A stretch of 64,000 nucleotides of DNA from Acidaminococcus massiliensis (GTDB lineage Bacteria > Bacillota > Negativicutes > Acidaminococcales > Acidaminococcaceae). The position numbers and the translations under genes were made by a program. How positions within the stretch are numbered: the first letter of the stretch is position 1; each line of letters begins with the position of its first letter. The stretch is from positions 2,560,213 to 2,624,212 of the forward strand of contig NZ_LT608315.1 of assembly GCF_900095825.1 (NCBI RefSeq). Reading direction: 5' to 3'. Positions 18,517-31,553 of this stretch are shown here, in pieces. The notes below the pieces were generated by a model. The model was not told the DNA's origin and did not search any database. It saw only the letters and a list, made by a program, of their open reading frames with translations.

Positions 18517-19455
18517 TTAATGGAACTGCCCGTGGCGCAGACGGGTCAGGATGGTTTGCATATCTTCCGGCACCGGAGCCGTAAACGTCATCCATTCTCC
18601 AGTGCGGGGATGGCGGAAGGTGAGCTGCTCCGAATGGAGCGCCTGTCCGCTGATGGAAAAACAGGTCTTCTGGGGGGCATATTTCGGGTCTCCCACCAGG
18701 GGATGTCCGATATACGTCATATGCACCCGGATCTGATGGGTCCGCCCCGTCAGGAGACGGCAGCGGACCACGGTAAACTTGCCATACCGTTCCAACACTT
18801 CATAATCCGTAGCCGCCCAGCGGCCTCCCTGGGGAACCACCGCCATCTTTTTCCGGTCCCGGGGATCCCGGTCCAGCTGGGTCTCGATATGGCCGTGATC
18901 TTCTTTGATATTCCCCCGGACAATGGCCAGATAGGTCCGTTTGGCTTCTTTTTTCTGGATCTGTTCTGCCAAGGAAAGGTGGGCCTTGTCATTCTTGGCG
19001 CAGATCATCACCCCGCTGGTATCTTTGTCCAGCCGGTGGACGATGCCGGGCCGGATGACCCCGTTGATCCCCGAAAGGTCTTTGCAGTGGTACAGCAGGG
19101 CATTGACCAGTGTCCCATCCGGATTCCCAGCTGCCGGATGGACCACCATACCTCGAGGTTTGTTCACCACGATTACATCCTCGTCCTCGTAGAGGATATC
19201 CAGCGGGATATTTTCCGGCTTTGCCTCCAGATCCGCCGGAGGCAGCACCGTAACCTGGAACACATCGCCAGTTTTCACTTTATAGTTGGCCTTCACTGGC
19301 TTTCCTTCCCTGGCGATCAGTCCTTCCTGGATGTCATGCTGGACATTGGACCGGGTGCATCCCAGCCGGGCTGCCAGGAACACGTCCGCCCGCAGGCCTT
19401 TTTCTTCTGCCGTGGCCGGATCCGTCACCGTCAGGGCGGCCCCTTCTGGAATCAC
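18517..19455 (-). CDS. rluD: Ribosomal large subunit pseudouridine synthase, RluD family
   Basis: A 312-residue tRNA/rRNA pseudouridine synthase. An S4-like RNA-binding region (about 15-75, RADVFLAARLGCTRSNVQ) precedes the catalytic RluA domain with HRLDKDTSGVM, whose Asp is the catalytic residue. The frame is open further upstream into lspA. I place the start at GTG 19455 because GGAG lies 8-9 bases before it and it overlaps the lspA stop as GTGA. RluD itself modifies helix 69 of 23S rRNA, but paralogues (RluC, YlyB type) look alike, so target sites are uncertain. Confidence 0.9.
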   Translation of the reverse strand: MIPEGAALTVTDPATAEEKGLRADVFLAARLGCTRSNVQHDIQEGLIAREGKPVKANYKVKTGDVFQVTVLPPADLEAKPENIPLDILYEDEDVIVVNKPRGMVVHPAAGNPDGTLVNALLYHCKDLSGINGVIRPGIVHRLDKDTSGVMICAKNDKAHLSLAEQIQKKEAKRTYLAIVRGNIKEDHGHIETQLDRDPRDRKKMAVVPQGGRWAATDYEVLERYGKFTVVRCRLLTGRTHQIRVHMTYIGHPLVGDPKYAPQKTCFSISGQALHSEQLTFRHPRTGEWMTFTAPVPEDMQTILTRLRHGQFH

Positions 19456-19919
19456 TTTTTTTTCTCCGGGCTGGTTTTCTTCCCGGATTCGTTCTCCAGC
19501 ATACTCCATACGATCAGCCCCACTCCCAGACAAATAAAGATATCCGCCACGTTGAACACAGGCCAGAAATGAAAGTCCACAAAATCGATCACATACCCGG
19601 TGGCGATCCGATCGATCAGGTTCCCCAAGGCACCTCCCAGGAACAGTCCCGTTCCTAGCCGGGCTTTGGGGCCTTCCCGCCGGATGTGTTCTCGGAGCAG
19701 GAAAATGGCTCCTGCCGCAGCCAAGGTAATCACCACAAAGAAGGCCCGCTGGTATTCCAACAGACCGAAGGCGGCTCCCGGGTTCAGTACATAGGTACAG
19801 CTGACCACCCCGGGAATCACCGGAAAATTCATGCCGACAGTCATAGTATGGGTAATGAAAAGTTTGGTGATCCGGTCCAGCAGGACCACCAGGAAAATCT
19901 GGATGAGCATCAAATGCAA
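19452..19919 (-). CDS. lspA: Lipoprotein signal peptidase (signal peptidase II)
   Basis: A 155-residue inner-membrane aspartyl protease that cleaves prolipoprotein signal peptides. Four hydrophobic segments are visible. Catalytic Asp motifs are GNLIDRI (about 100) and FNVADIFI (about 127). The start could be TTG 19919 (AAAGGAG only 4 bases away) or ATG 19910 (13 bases away); the sequence does not decide. Its stop overlaps the rluD GTG. Confidence 0.95.
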   Translation of the reverse strand: MHLMLIQIFLVVLLDRITKLFITHTMTVGMNFPVIPGVVSCTYVLNPGAAFGLLEYQRAFFVVITLAAAGAIFLLREHIRREGPKARLGTGLFLGGALGNLIDRIATGYVIDFVDFHFWPVFNVADIFICLGVGLIVWSMLENESGKKTSPEKKK

Positions 19920-19945
19920 TAGGCTCCTTTAGCTATTTTGGTATA

Positions 19946-20142
19946 AAAAAAGAAAGAGCCCTACAATGCCGTACCAATTCCGAGTTTTGAACCTGCCTAA
20001 GCAGGTGGGTGCCCTCCCTGTCATATCTGATGTCCCCTCGAAAGGGCATATCATCAACGGCCGGAGTTCACGGGCTCCCTTATAGAGAGTGTTGGCTCAA
20101 AACATATGGAATTCGACTCGCACATCGGAGGGTTGCTCTTTT
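19946..20142 (-). ncRNA. ssrS: 6S RNA
   Basis: A stable-RNA gene of about 195 bases with its own strong promoter and a U-run at the 3' end. The RNA can fold as one long rod. AGAGC..CCC near the 5' end pairs with GGGCTCT at the 3' end, and GTTTTGAGCC pairs with GGTTCAAAAC. The apical arm TGATG...CATCA carries CCCTTTCGAGGG. On the 3' side, CACCCACCTGCTTAGGCAGG followed by TTCAAAAC...TACGGCATT matches the 6S pattern of a small hairpin in the central bubble, then GGCAT. In the family it binds the RNA polymerase holoenzyme. The alternative, a leader attenuator of lspA only 27 bases downstream, is possible but fits the rod less well. Confidence 0.8.
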
Positions 20143-20148
20143 ATCTGT

Positions 20149-20177
20149 ATTATACAGCCTGATGGACAGATTGTCCA
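20149..20177 (-). promoter_or_regulatory. Promoter of the 6S RNA gene
   Basis: TGGACA (20177-20172), 17 bases, then perfect TATAAT (20154-20149). The start is expected near 20142. Confidence 0.85.
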
Positions 20178-20219
20178 GTTTTTCAAAATTTTTTTGGAAG
20201 CCAGTCCTTTTTGTATCCT

Positions 20220-21008
20220 TTATTTTCCTAGGAATACAGGTTTCCGTTTTTCTAGGAAGGCTTTCATGCCTTCTGCCTGGTCCAAAGTGGCAAAGCAGTT
20301 TCCAAAGACCTGGGCTTCATAACTGAGAGCCGAAGCAAGGTCCATGGACATGCCATGGTTGATGGCATCCTTGGCAGATCCAATGGCAATGGGACCTTTC
20401 TCCATGATCTTCCGGCAGACTTTTTCACAGGTATCCAGCAGCAGTTCCGGAGGAAGAACCCGATTCACAAGCCCGATCCGGTACGCTTCCTGGGCATCGA
20501 TCAGGTCACCCGTATAGATCATTTCTTTGGCACGCCCCTTCCCAATGAGCCGTGTCAGCGTCTGGGAACCGCCGAAACCGGGAATGATCCCATAGTTGAC
20601 TTCCGGCTGTCCGAATTTCGCTGTGGTGGATGCATAGCGGAAATCGCAGGCCAAGGCCAGCCCCAGTCCTCCGCCCAGACAGTACCCATTGACAGCACCG
20701 ATCACCACCATAGGAAGATTTTCGATGGCATTGAACACTTCATGGCCAAAACGAGAAAAGGTCATGGCCTCATGGGCCGTCATCTGACTCATGGCAGTCA
20801 GATCCGAACCGGCCACAAAGGCTTTTTCTCCTGCACCCTGCAGGATCACGGCCTTCACCCGTTCGTCATTCCGCAGCCCATCGATACAGCTCTTCAGTTC
20901 CTGAAGCGTCAGGATGTCCAGCGCATTCAAGACTTTGGGCCGATTGATACTGACAATGGCCACGCCTTCTCCTTTTATCGTTACTAATAAATTTTTGAAT
21001 TTTTCCAT
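20220..21008 (-). CDS. Enoyl-CoA hydratase / crotonase family protein
   Basis: A 262-residue crotonase-fold enzyme adding water across 2-enoyl-CoA, most likely crotonyl-CoA. The oxyanion segments are KAFVAGSDL and NGYCLGGGLGLALACD. The two acid residues expected for hydratases are present in QPEVNYGIIPG and RAKEMIYTGD. The ATG at 21008 has GGAG 7 bases upstream, whereas the ATG at 21020 has none, so I use 21008. A hydratase step would fit butyrate formation from crotonyl-CoA in an amino-acid fermenter, but no other butyrate gene adjoins it, so substrate is inference. Confidence 0.88.
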   Translation of the reverse strand: MEKFKNLLVTIKGEGVAIVSINRPKVLNALDILTLQELKSCIDGLRNDERVKAVILQGAGEKAFVAGSDLTAMSQMTAHEAMTFSRFGHEVFNAIENLPMVVIGAVNGYCLGGGLGLALACDFRYASTTAKFGQPEVNYGIIPGFGGSQTLTRLIGKGRAKEMIYTGDLIDAQEAYRIGLVNRVLPPELLLDTCEKVCRKIMEKGPIAIGSAKDAINHGMSMDLASALSYEAQVFGNCFATLDQAEGMKAFLEKRKPVFLGK

Positions 21009-21136
21009 AGTTCTCTCCATGATTTTAGATTTTTTAGAATATTTTATCCTATTCTTTCCATACTGGCAAGACAGAAAACAAGATTTCTCAAAAAGTTTTT
21101 AAAAAGTTTATATTGGCAACTGCTCCTTTACCTACA

Positions 21137-21169
21137 CAAAAACGCCTGCATCTCACGATGCAGGCGTCT
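21137..21169 (-). terminator. Terminator of rRNA operon 1
   Basis: ACGCCTGCATC / GATGCAGGCGT stem followed leftward by TTTTT, directly after 5S rRNA. A slightly different copy ends rRNA operon 2. Confidence 0.9.
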
Positions 21170-21175
21170 TCTCTT

Positions 21176-21292
21176 AACCGGCAGCTCCCTATCCTCCCGG
21201 ACCGTTTCCAGTCGAGTACTTTCGGCGTATAAGGGCTTAACTGCTGTGTTCGGCATGGGAACAGGTGGATCCCCTTAGCTATCGCCACCGGA
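21176..21292 (-). rRNA. rrf: 5S ribosomal RNA
   Basis: About 117 bases with the classical GGTGGCGATAGC 5' stem, CCCATGCCGAACACAG loop, and a GCTGCCGG 3' end pairing with the 5' end. Confidence 0.95.
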
Positions 21293-21360
21293 TTATATAA
21301 CTGAAGGCATGAGCCCTCAAAACTTCATGAAGAGACGTTCTTTCATCTAACGGCCCGATT

Positions 21361-24267
<2,907 letters not shown>

Positions 24268-24538
24268 AAATTGCTTCGATAAATTGTCTGCTCCTTTGTC
24301 GCTCGTCGTTCGCCATCCTCGACATACTAGAGTATTGTCTCCGGTGGCTCTCTTCCTCGCTTCGCGGATCAGAGCAATTTCTCTTCGCAATTTTTCTGGT
24401 TCAGTACTAAGGAACTTACGTTCCCTGGTATTTCTCGTTACTCGTTTCTAAATTCGCATTTAGATCAGAGGTGCTTAGACATTCATCACAATGTCTAAGA
24501 CTTTGTTTGTCTCTTCTATGAAGTTTTCAAGGTTCATG

Positions 24539-24614
24539 TGGTGGAGACGAGGAGAATCGAACTCCTGACCCCCTGCTTGCAAGGCAGGTGCTCTCCCAGC
24601 TGAGCTACGCCCCC
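24539..24614 (-). tRNA. tRNA-Ala(TGC)
   Basis: A 76-base cloverleaf with encoded CCA. GGGGGCG acceptor, anticodon loop CTTGCAA (anticodon TGC), T-loop GTTCGATT. It is in the 16S-23S spacer. The remaining spacer (24268-24538) shows no other gene. Confidence 0.97.
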
Positions 24615-24685
24615 GCTATATTTCGACTGTCGCATGACGGCAGACCGAAAACCATATCATACAATCCATTTCAATTTCAAGAAAT

Positions 24686-24762
<77 letters not shown>

Positions 24763-24865
24763 ATGGATCGTTTGAGGGTGAAGCCCTCAAAACCGAATAT
24801 TGTTCTTGACAGATGTGCGTCGACGAAGAATAGAAGCAAGCCCTCAGGCTCCTTCGGTTCTCCCT

Positions 24866-26425
<1,560 letters not shown>

Positions 26426-26592
26426 GATATTTTGAAGAGCCGCTTGGCTCTTGAAAAACTAGCTTTGATTTTTTAACCTGGTTGTCATCCAGGTGACTCG
26501 ATCTCATCACCGTAAAGGTGACTTGACCCGCACATCTGTCAACAATATTCAGTTCTCAAAGTTCGTCTCGCCGTCTCAGTGACAGCTATTAT

Positions 26593-26621
26593 ATATTAGC
26601 AGATTTATTCTTCTTTGTCAA
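26593..26621 (-). promoter_or_regulatory. rRNA operon promoter P2
   Basis: TTGACA (26621-26616), 17 bases, TAATAT (26598-26593). The 26426-26592 leader before 16S contains hairpins (for example AAGAGCC / GGCTCTT) and no ORF. Confidence 0.85.
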
Positions 26622-26708
26622 CAACTTTTTTCTTTCAATGTTTCAACTGAAACATTCCATTGTTGAAAAGCAGATTACCTGCTGCTTCCTCAAAGAGTAA
26701 GCTTGTAT

Positions 26709-26737
26709 AGTATAGCAAACACCGGAAAGACTGTCAA
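26709..26737 (-). promoter_or_regulatory. rRNA operon promoter P1
   Basis: TTGACA (26737-26732), 17 bases, TATACT (26714-26709), lying 40 bases past the stop of the upstream gene. With P2 it makes a tandem pair about 116 bases apart, typical of rRNA operons. Confidence 0.85.
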
Positions 26738-26776
26738 CTGTTTTTAGTGAAGAAGGAAGAGTGCAGAGCCCTCTCC

Positions 26777-28297
26777 CTACTTCAACAGCTGTTCCGCTTT
26801 TTCCTTTACGTCCTGGTTGTTCTCCCGGACCAGGAGTTTTTCCACCCCATCCCGGATTCCGCCGCTGAGGCTGTATCCCAGATCTTTCCATTGTGTGAGG
26901 ATTTCCAGGGCGGTATTCCGGTTCATCAGAGCCGGAGATCTTAAGGCGGTGAGGAAGATTTTTTCTCCGGTACCCGGAAAGCCATACAGTTGGCTGAGGA
27001 TCCGGTTCAGATCCATATATACCCCGTTCAATTGTTCCTGGAGGGACACCTCCCCATCCTGCCGTTCGCCAAAGGCCTTTTCGAATCCGGGGATCAGTTC
27101 TTCATACAGTTCCATCACATGATGGTCGTGGTGCTTGTCTCCAGTCAAGGCATAGGGCAGCAGATCCACATGGTCCAAAGGAGCCTGGAGTACCAGTTCC
27201 ACTGCCTGCTGGACGTAGGGAAGGTCCAGGGTCCGGGCCAAGTCGAAGCCTTCCCCTTTTTTCATGGCCTGCTGGACGGTCTGGGCACAGGCAAAAGATA
27301 GGAGCAGTTTGCCGCAGGCCTGTTTCACCGTCTCCTGTTCTTTTCCTTCCAGTTTACCGTGGGCATACTGGAGGATCCGAAGGATCACTCGATAGTCGTC
27401 CAGTTCTTTTTCCTGTTCTGCGCAGTGCCGGAGAAATTCAGTGAGCAGCTTTGCCGGCTGGCGGATTTCCGAAATCCCCGGCACCGGTTCATCCACCAGC
27501 AGGGCATCCACTAAGGCTTCAGCTCCTTCAAAAGCCTTGGCCGTCAGAGTAGGCCGTTCCAGGACTCCCAGAAGATCCACATGATCTGCCAGGAGCCGGG
27601 CAGTGTATTCCGGGTTCACATCATTGTCCCAGCCTTCTTCCAACATCCACTGCCGGATCTGGGCAGTCCGGGGTTCCAGATATTCCAGGGCAGCAATCCG
27701 TCCCCAGCCGTATACCTGCCGGGCAGTCTGGAAGATTTCTTCCTGGCCGTCATTCCACTGGAGAAAGTCCCGCACACAGAATAAGGTGAATTCATTGCAC
27801 CGGGCCAGGAGCCGGATATCTTCCGCCACTTCTTCTTCCTCCTGGAGGTCGAAAAATTCCAGCAGGCTCAGAGCGAACTTGATGATTTCTCCCTGATCCG
27901 CCTCTTGGAGCAGCCGATGGGCAAACCAGATCAAAGGTTCTGGATCAAGTTCTTCCCGATGGGCATCGACCCATTGCTGGAGGGGCAGTACATAGGAATT
28001 CATGAGATGGCCTTCCCCATCTCCGAAAAAATCCTTCAATCCCTGGACAGCCTGGTCATACTCCCCGCTGAGGACCTGCCGGAGAACTGCTTGGAGTTCC
28101 GGGCTTTCTTCTTCTCCTTTTTCCAGGCCGGTGAGGTTCCCTTCCATAAAGCCATCACTATAGAAAAATCCCTGGGCCGGGGCTCCCGGTTCCAATGCCT
28201 GCTGCAGGGAAAATTCCCGGGGCAGCCGGCCTCTTTCATCCAAGGCATCGTAGATCCTTTCCAGCACGGAAGGTGCTGTAAAAGCAAAATTCTGCAT
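26777..28297 (-). CDS. Hypothetical protein, alpha-helical, acidic, 506 residues
   Basis: I do not recognise a family. The sequence is Leu/Glu/Asp-rich with repeated amphipathic helices and no long hydrophobic segment or signal peptide, suggesting a cytoplasmic helical-repeat (HEAT or TPR-like) protein. A His/Asp cluster DKHHDHHV (about residues 385-392) could bind metal; this is inference. AAGGAG lies 6 bases before the ATG. It starts 10 bases after the DUF2971 gene, so the two are probably one operon. No terminator is evident before the rRNA promoter P1, so read-through into the rRNA operon is possible. Confidence 0.75.
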   Translation of the reverse strand: MQNFAFTAPSVLERIYDALDERGRLPREFSLQQALEPGAPAQGFFYSDGFMEGNLTGLEKGEEESPELQAVLRQVLSGEYDQAVQGLKDFFGDGEGHLMNSYVLPLQQWVDAHREELDPEPLIWFAHRLLQEADQGEIIKFALSLLEFFDLQEEEEVAEDIRLLARCNEFTLFCVRDFLQWNDGQEEIFQTARQVYGWGRIAALEYLEPRTAQIRQWMLEEGWDNDVNPEYTARLLADHVDLLGVLERPTLTAKAFEGAEALVDALLVDEPVPGISEIRQPAKLLTEFLRHCAEQEKELDDYRVILRILQYAHGKLEGKEQETVKQACGKLLLSFACAQTVQQAMKKGEGFDLARTLDLPYVQQAVELVLQAPLDHVDLLPYALTGDKHHDHHVMELYEELIPGFEKAFGERQDGEVSLQEQLNGVYMDLNRILSQLYGFPGTGEKIFLTALRSPALMNRNTALEILTQWKDLGYSLSGGIRDGVEKLLVRENNQDVKEKAEQLLK

Positions 28298-28307
28298 GTT
28301 TTTCTCC

Positions 28308-29183
28308 TTATCGATAGGAACTCCTGGAAATCCTCAGCCGGATGTTCCGATCGTCATAGCCATTGGCCGCCAGGAACATCTTCAGGATATCCATTTGTTC
28401 TTTCATTTCATTTTTCGGTCCCAGGACGATTTCCCGGACACTGCTTTTGGCAAAGGGCATTTCTGTATAAGGGACCAGCCTCCCCGGTTCCGGTCGGAAA
28501 TGGATCTGCCGATAGGCTTTCCGGTTCCCTGCGGCCATGTTCCCTTGAGCATCTTTCAGCAGGACGGGCAGCCACAAGGCACGAAGCTCTTTTTCCGAAG
28601 CAAAGCTGGCATCCTTGCAGTAGTACCGCAGGGAAGAGAACGCTGCATCGTCAGCAATGGCCCGGCGGATTTCCCGTTCGTTCAGATGCCGCCCACGGGT
28701 CAGCCGCATGCGGATCCAGTTCTGGGCCAGGGAAAGGAACTGTTCTCCACTGCCTTCCTGCATATAGATGACCTTCTTCAGGTAATATTTATTGGCGAAA
28801 TCCGCATTCAGGTGGACTGTGGAACAGTCAAAATCCATCTCCCGAGAAGAAAAGCCGATGGCGAATCCCTGCCCGTCATCGGCATACGAACGCCATTGGG
28901 GCAGGATATCTCCTTCTTCCGAAAAACAGCCCAAATAGATGAAACAGGCTGAGTGGCGGTAATACAGTTCCCGTGCTGTTCCCACCTGGGCCCTCTGGAT
29001 CTCGCCAGTTTCCACCAAGCCGGTGAGAGCCTGTTCAAAGACAGGGTCCAGCATCCGGTTCTCCCAGGCATCATTGGTGAAAGATGCTTCTGTCAGCCAA
29101 AGACACTGGTTCCGTAAAATGTTAAAGAAACCGCTGGTAGAACAATAGTGGTAAATCATCCGGTCTTCCTGACAAGTCGACAT
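28308..29183 (-). CDS. DUF2971 family protein
   Basis: A 291-residue protein with the DUF2971 pattern: an N-terminal MIYHYCSTSGFFNIL start, a central WRSYADDGQGFAIGF, a KELRALWLP segment and a C-terminal VREIVLGPKN. The biochemical role of the family is not established. The frame is open 36 codons further upstream, but the TATAAT at 29255-29250 lies in that stretch, so transcripts would start downstream of it. GAAGGGG precedes the ATG at 29183. Operon with the 506-residue protein downstream. Confidence 0.8.
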   Translation of the reverse strand: MSTCQEDRMIYHYCSTSGFFNILRNQCLWLTEASFTNDAWENRMLDPVFEQALTGLVETGEIQRAQVGTARELYYRHSACFIYLGCFSEEGDILPQWRSYADDGQGFAIGFSSREMDFDCSTVHLNADFANKYYLKKVIYMQEGSGEQFLSLAQNWIRMRLTRGRHLNEREIRRAIADDAAFSSLRYYCKDASFASEKELRALWLPVLLKDAQGNMAAGNRKAYRQIHFRPEPGRLVPYTEMPFAKSSVREIVLGPKNEMKEQMDILKMFLAANGYDDRNIRLRISRSSYR

Positions 29184-29249
29184 GATGTGCGCCCCTTCTC
29201 TCCCAGCCGTAACCTGGACGAATCCGACTGGGGTATAGTCACTCTTAGT

Positions 29250-29255
29250 ATTATA
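29250..29255 (-). promoter_or_regulatory. -10 element for the DUF2971 operon
   Basis: Perfect TATAAT in the leftward direction, expected start near 29243. No convincing -35 hexamer at 17 bases. Confidence 0.55.
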
Positions 29256-29326
29256 CCGTAAGCCAGGGAAATTTGCTTGCAAAAACTTCATGTATCCTTA
29301 TGGGAAGCACAAAATAAAATAATTTT

Positions 29327-29355
29327 CTGCTTTTTATGACGATTTGTGATATACT
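29327..29355 (+). promoter_or_regulatory. Extended -10 promoter of the LytTR gene
   Basis: TGATATACT (29347-29355) is an extended -10; the -35 region (CTGCTT) is weak. The ATG is 48 bases downstream. Confidence 0.5.
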
Positions 29356-29402
29356 GTACAAGTGTAAACTTTTTAAAATATACAAGAACGGAGGCTTCTA
29401 TC

Positions 29403-30113
29403 ATGTTCCATATTGCCCTTTGTGACAGTGACCATGCCACTATTGCACGACTCACCCGCTATATCCATCAGCTCCCGCATCCCACTGATGCCATGAAAAT
29501 CTACCCGTTTTCCAGCGGCAATACCTTGATCGAAACCTGCCGCCGCAAGATCCATTTCAACCTGGTGGTCCTAGGGTCTTTCCAGGGGGAACATCACCAT
29601 CTGAAAATCGCCCGGGTGCTGCGCCGCTTCGATTCCTTGGTCCCCATTATGGTCATTTCCGATCACATCCAGGATTCCCTGGCCGGCTACGAGATCCCTT
29701 TGTACCGTTATTATCACAAATCCGTTGCCCCCTTTCTCTTCCAAAAAGATCTGCAGCATCTGCTGGAAAGCAATTCCTGTCCCCAAAACCATTCCTATCT
29801 GTTCAGCAACTGGCAGGGGCTGCACCATGTCCTGCTGAAGGAAATCCTCTTTTTCAAATCAGAGGGATCCCGGATCCTGGTTGCCACCCAGCGGGGCTCT
29901 TTCATCTACAGGGATTCCATCCGGAGCCTGGAAGTCCGTCTCCAACGATACAACTTCCTGAGAATCCACCGCAGCTATATGGTGAATCTCCACTGGATCC
30001 GGAATATCCGGGGTGAAGAGGTGACCCTGCTGAACGGAAGGATCCTCCCTCTGGCCAAGACCCGTTCCAAGATGCTTCGGGAGAGCATGGTCAGCCAGCT
30101 GGGACAGATATGA
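29403..30113 (+). CDS. LytTR-family response regulator with degenerate receiver domain
   Basis: A 236-residue transcription regulator of the AgrA/LytR type. The receiver-like domain (1-120) keeps the acidic pair Asp8/Asp10 (CDSD) and a Lys near 104, but the phospho-acceptor position is Gly58 in VVLGSFQGE, where active receivers have Asp. A LytTR DNA-binding domain (about 135-236) has the typical ILFFKSEGSRILV, RIHRSYMVNL and LPLAKTR segments. The start at 29403 has GGAGG 9 bases upstream. No histidine kinase gene is nearby. It probably acts without phosphorylation, or through another ligand. Confidence 0.88.
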   Translation: MFHIALCDSDHATIARLTRYIHQLPHPTDAMKIYPFSSGNTLIETCRRKIHFNLVVLGSFQGEHHHLKIARVLRRFDSLVPIMVISDHIQDSLAGYEIPLYRYYHKSVAPFLFQKDLQHLLESNSCPQNHSYLFSNWQGLHHVLLKEILFFKSEGSRILVATQRGSFIYRDSIRSLEVRLQRYNFLRIHRSYMVNLHWIRNIRGEEVTLLNGRILPLAKTRSKMLRESMVSQLGQI

Positions 30114-30143
30114 AAAGAGGTGCTGCCCCAACAGCACCTCTTT
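30114..30143. terminator. Bidirectional terminator
   Basis: AGAGGTGCTG / CAGCACCTCT with loop CCCCAA, T-runs on both sides, between the convergent LytTR gene and the FAD oxidoreductase gene. Confidence 0.8.
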
Positions 30144-30164
30144 CACCGATCCAGTGTCCTTTTT

Positions 30165-31553
30165 CTACCCTTTCATCCTTTCCCCGATGATCCTGGCTAC
30201 ATAGACACCGCTGGCACTGGCCTGGCTCAGTCCCCGGGTAATGCCTGCGCCATCTCCGATGGCAAAGAAATTGGGCAGCTTCGTTTCCAGCTGGCCATCT
30301 AATTCCAACCGGGAACTGTAGAATTTCACTTCCACTCCGTACAGAAGCGTGTCATCATTGGCAGTCCCCGGAGCCACTTTGTCCAGGGCATAGATCATCT
30401 CGATGATATTGTCCAGATGCCGTTTGGGCAGCACCAGGCTCAAGTCTCCAGGCACTGCATTGAGGGTGGGCCGAAGAAAGCTCTGCCCCAGCCGATGGGA
30501 ATTTGTCCTCCGTCCCTTGATCAAATCTCCAAAACGCTGGACCAGGACCCCGCCTCCCAGCATATTGGAAAGGGAAGCAATATGCTTGCCATAGCGATGG
30601 GGTTCCTTGAAAGGTTCTGTGAATCGATTGCTCACCAGAAGGGCGAAGTTGGTATTGCCGCTGTTTCTTTTCGGGTCACTGAAACTATGCCCGTTGACGG
30701 TGATGATGCCATCGGTATTTTCTGCTACCACATAACCATTGGGATTCATGCAGAAAGTCCGCACCCGATCTCCATATCCCTTGGTCCGGTAGACCAGTTT
30801 GGCTTCATAGACTTCATCAGTGATCTCCTGGAATACCGCCGCAGGGACCTCCACCCGGACCCCTACATCTACCTGATTGTTGGTCAGTTCCAGTCCCAGG
30901 CCCTCGCACTGATCGGAGAACCATTCAGCCCCAGCCCGGCCGGGAGCGCCGATTAGGTAGGTACACTGAATGCTGTCTTCCCGGTCTTTCAAAAGCACTT
31001 CATAGCCTTCGCTGCAGGGGCGGAAAGATTCCACCTGGGTGTCACATTGGATCTCAATGCCATGTTCCAGCAGGAACCGGTAGATGCTGGCCATGAGTTT
31101 CCGGTTATTGTCCGTTCCCAGATGGCGCACCTTGGCATTTAAAAGGTGCAGATCCACCCCCAGGGCCTTCCGGCCGATCTTACAGTTTTTGGTGGAATAG
31201 ACTTCCCCAGGAGCACCATGTTTCAAATTGATGCCATCCACATAATCGATCAATTCCATCACGGTCTTTTTGGGGATATAATCACTGAGCCACCCACCGA
31301 ATTCCGTAGTAAAGTTGTATTTCCCGTCAGAAAACGCCCCTGCGCCCCCAAAGCCCCGCATGATGCTGCAGGGAGTGCAGCGGACACACTTTTCCACCTT
31401 GCCGGCAATGATGGGGCAGTTCCGGAAGTCGATGGCATGGCCTTCTTCCAGGATCAGGACTTTCACTTCAGGATATTTCAGGACAAACTCATATGCTGCA
31501 TAAATGGAAGCCGGGCCGCCGCCGATAATGGCCACATCGACTTTTTTCTTCAT
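30165..31553 (-). CDS. FAD-dependent oxidoreductase (COG2509-like)
   Basis: A 462-residue flavoprotein. The Rossmann dinucleotide motif VDVAIIGGGPASIYAA is at 5-20, followed by Glu in LILEEG. A cysteine-rich segment CVRCTPCSIMRGFGGAGAF (about 56-74) resembles the FGGAGAFSDGK signature of the family. Activity is not known for these proteins. The ATG overlaps the preceding gene by 4 bases (ATGA), making it the third gene of a coupled operon. A longer paralogue is at 48131-49744. Confidence 0.85.
   Translation of the reverse strand: MKKKVDVAIIGGGPASIYAAYEFVLKYPEVKVLILEEGHAIDFRNCPIIAGKVEKCVRCTPCSIMRGFGGAGAFSDGKYNFTTEFGGWLSDYIPKKTVMELIDYVDGINLKHGAPGEVYSTKNCKIGRKALGVDLHLLNAKVRHLGTDNNRKLMASIYRFLLEHGIEIQCDTQVESFRPCSEGYEVLLKDREDSIQCTYLIGAPGRAGAEWFSDQCEGLGLELTNNQVDVGVRVEVPAAVFQEITDEVYEAKLVYRTKGYGDRVRTFCMNPNGYVVAENTDGIITVNGHSFSDPKRNSGNTNFALLVSNRFTEPFKEPHRYGKHIASLSNMLGGGVLVQRFGDLIKGRRTNSHRLGQSFLRPTLNAVPGDLSLVLPKRHLDNIIEMIYALDKVAPGTANDDTLLYGVEVKFYSSRLELDGQLETKLPNFFAIGDGAGITRGLSQASASGVYVARIIGERMKG

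Noticed and set aside
19456..19533. Longer RluD start inside lspA.
   Set aside because: It would overlap lspA by about 80 bases; the GTG at 19455 has an SD and a 4-base GTGA overlap.
19946..20142. SRP RNA or a T-box leader as identity of this RNA.
   Set aside because: The SRP tetraloop/asymmetric-loop motif and the T-box sequence are absent; the rod fold and the 3' bubble fit 6S RNA.
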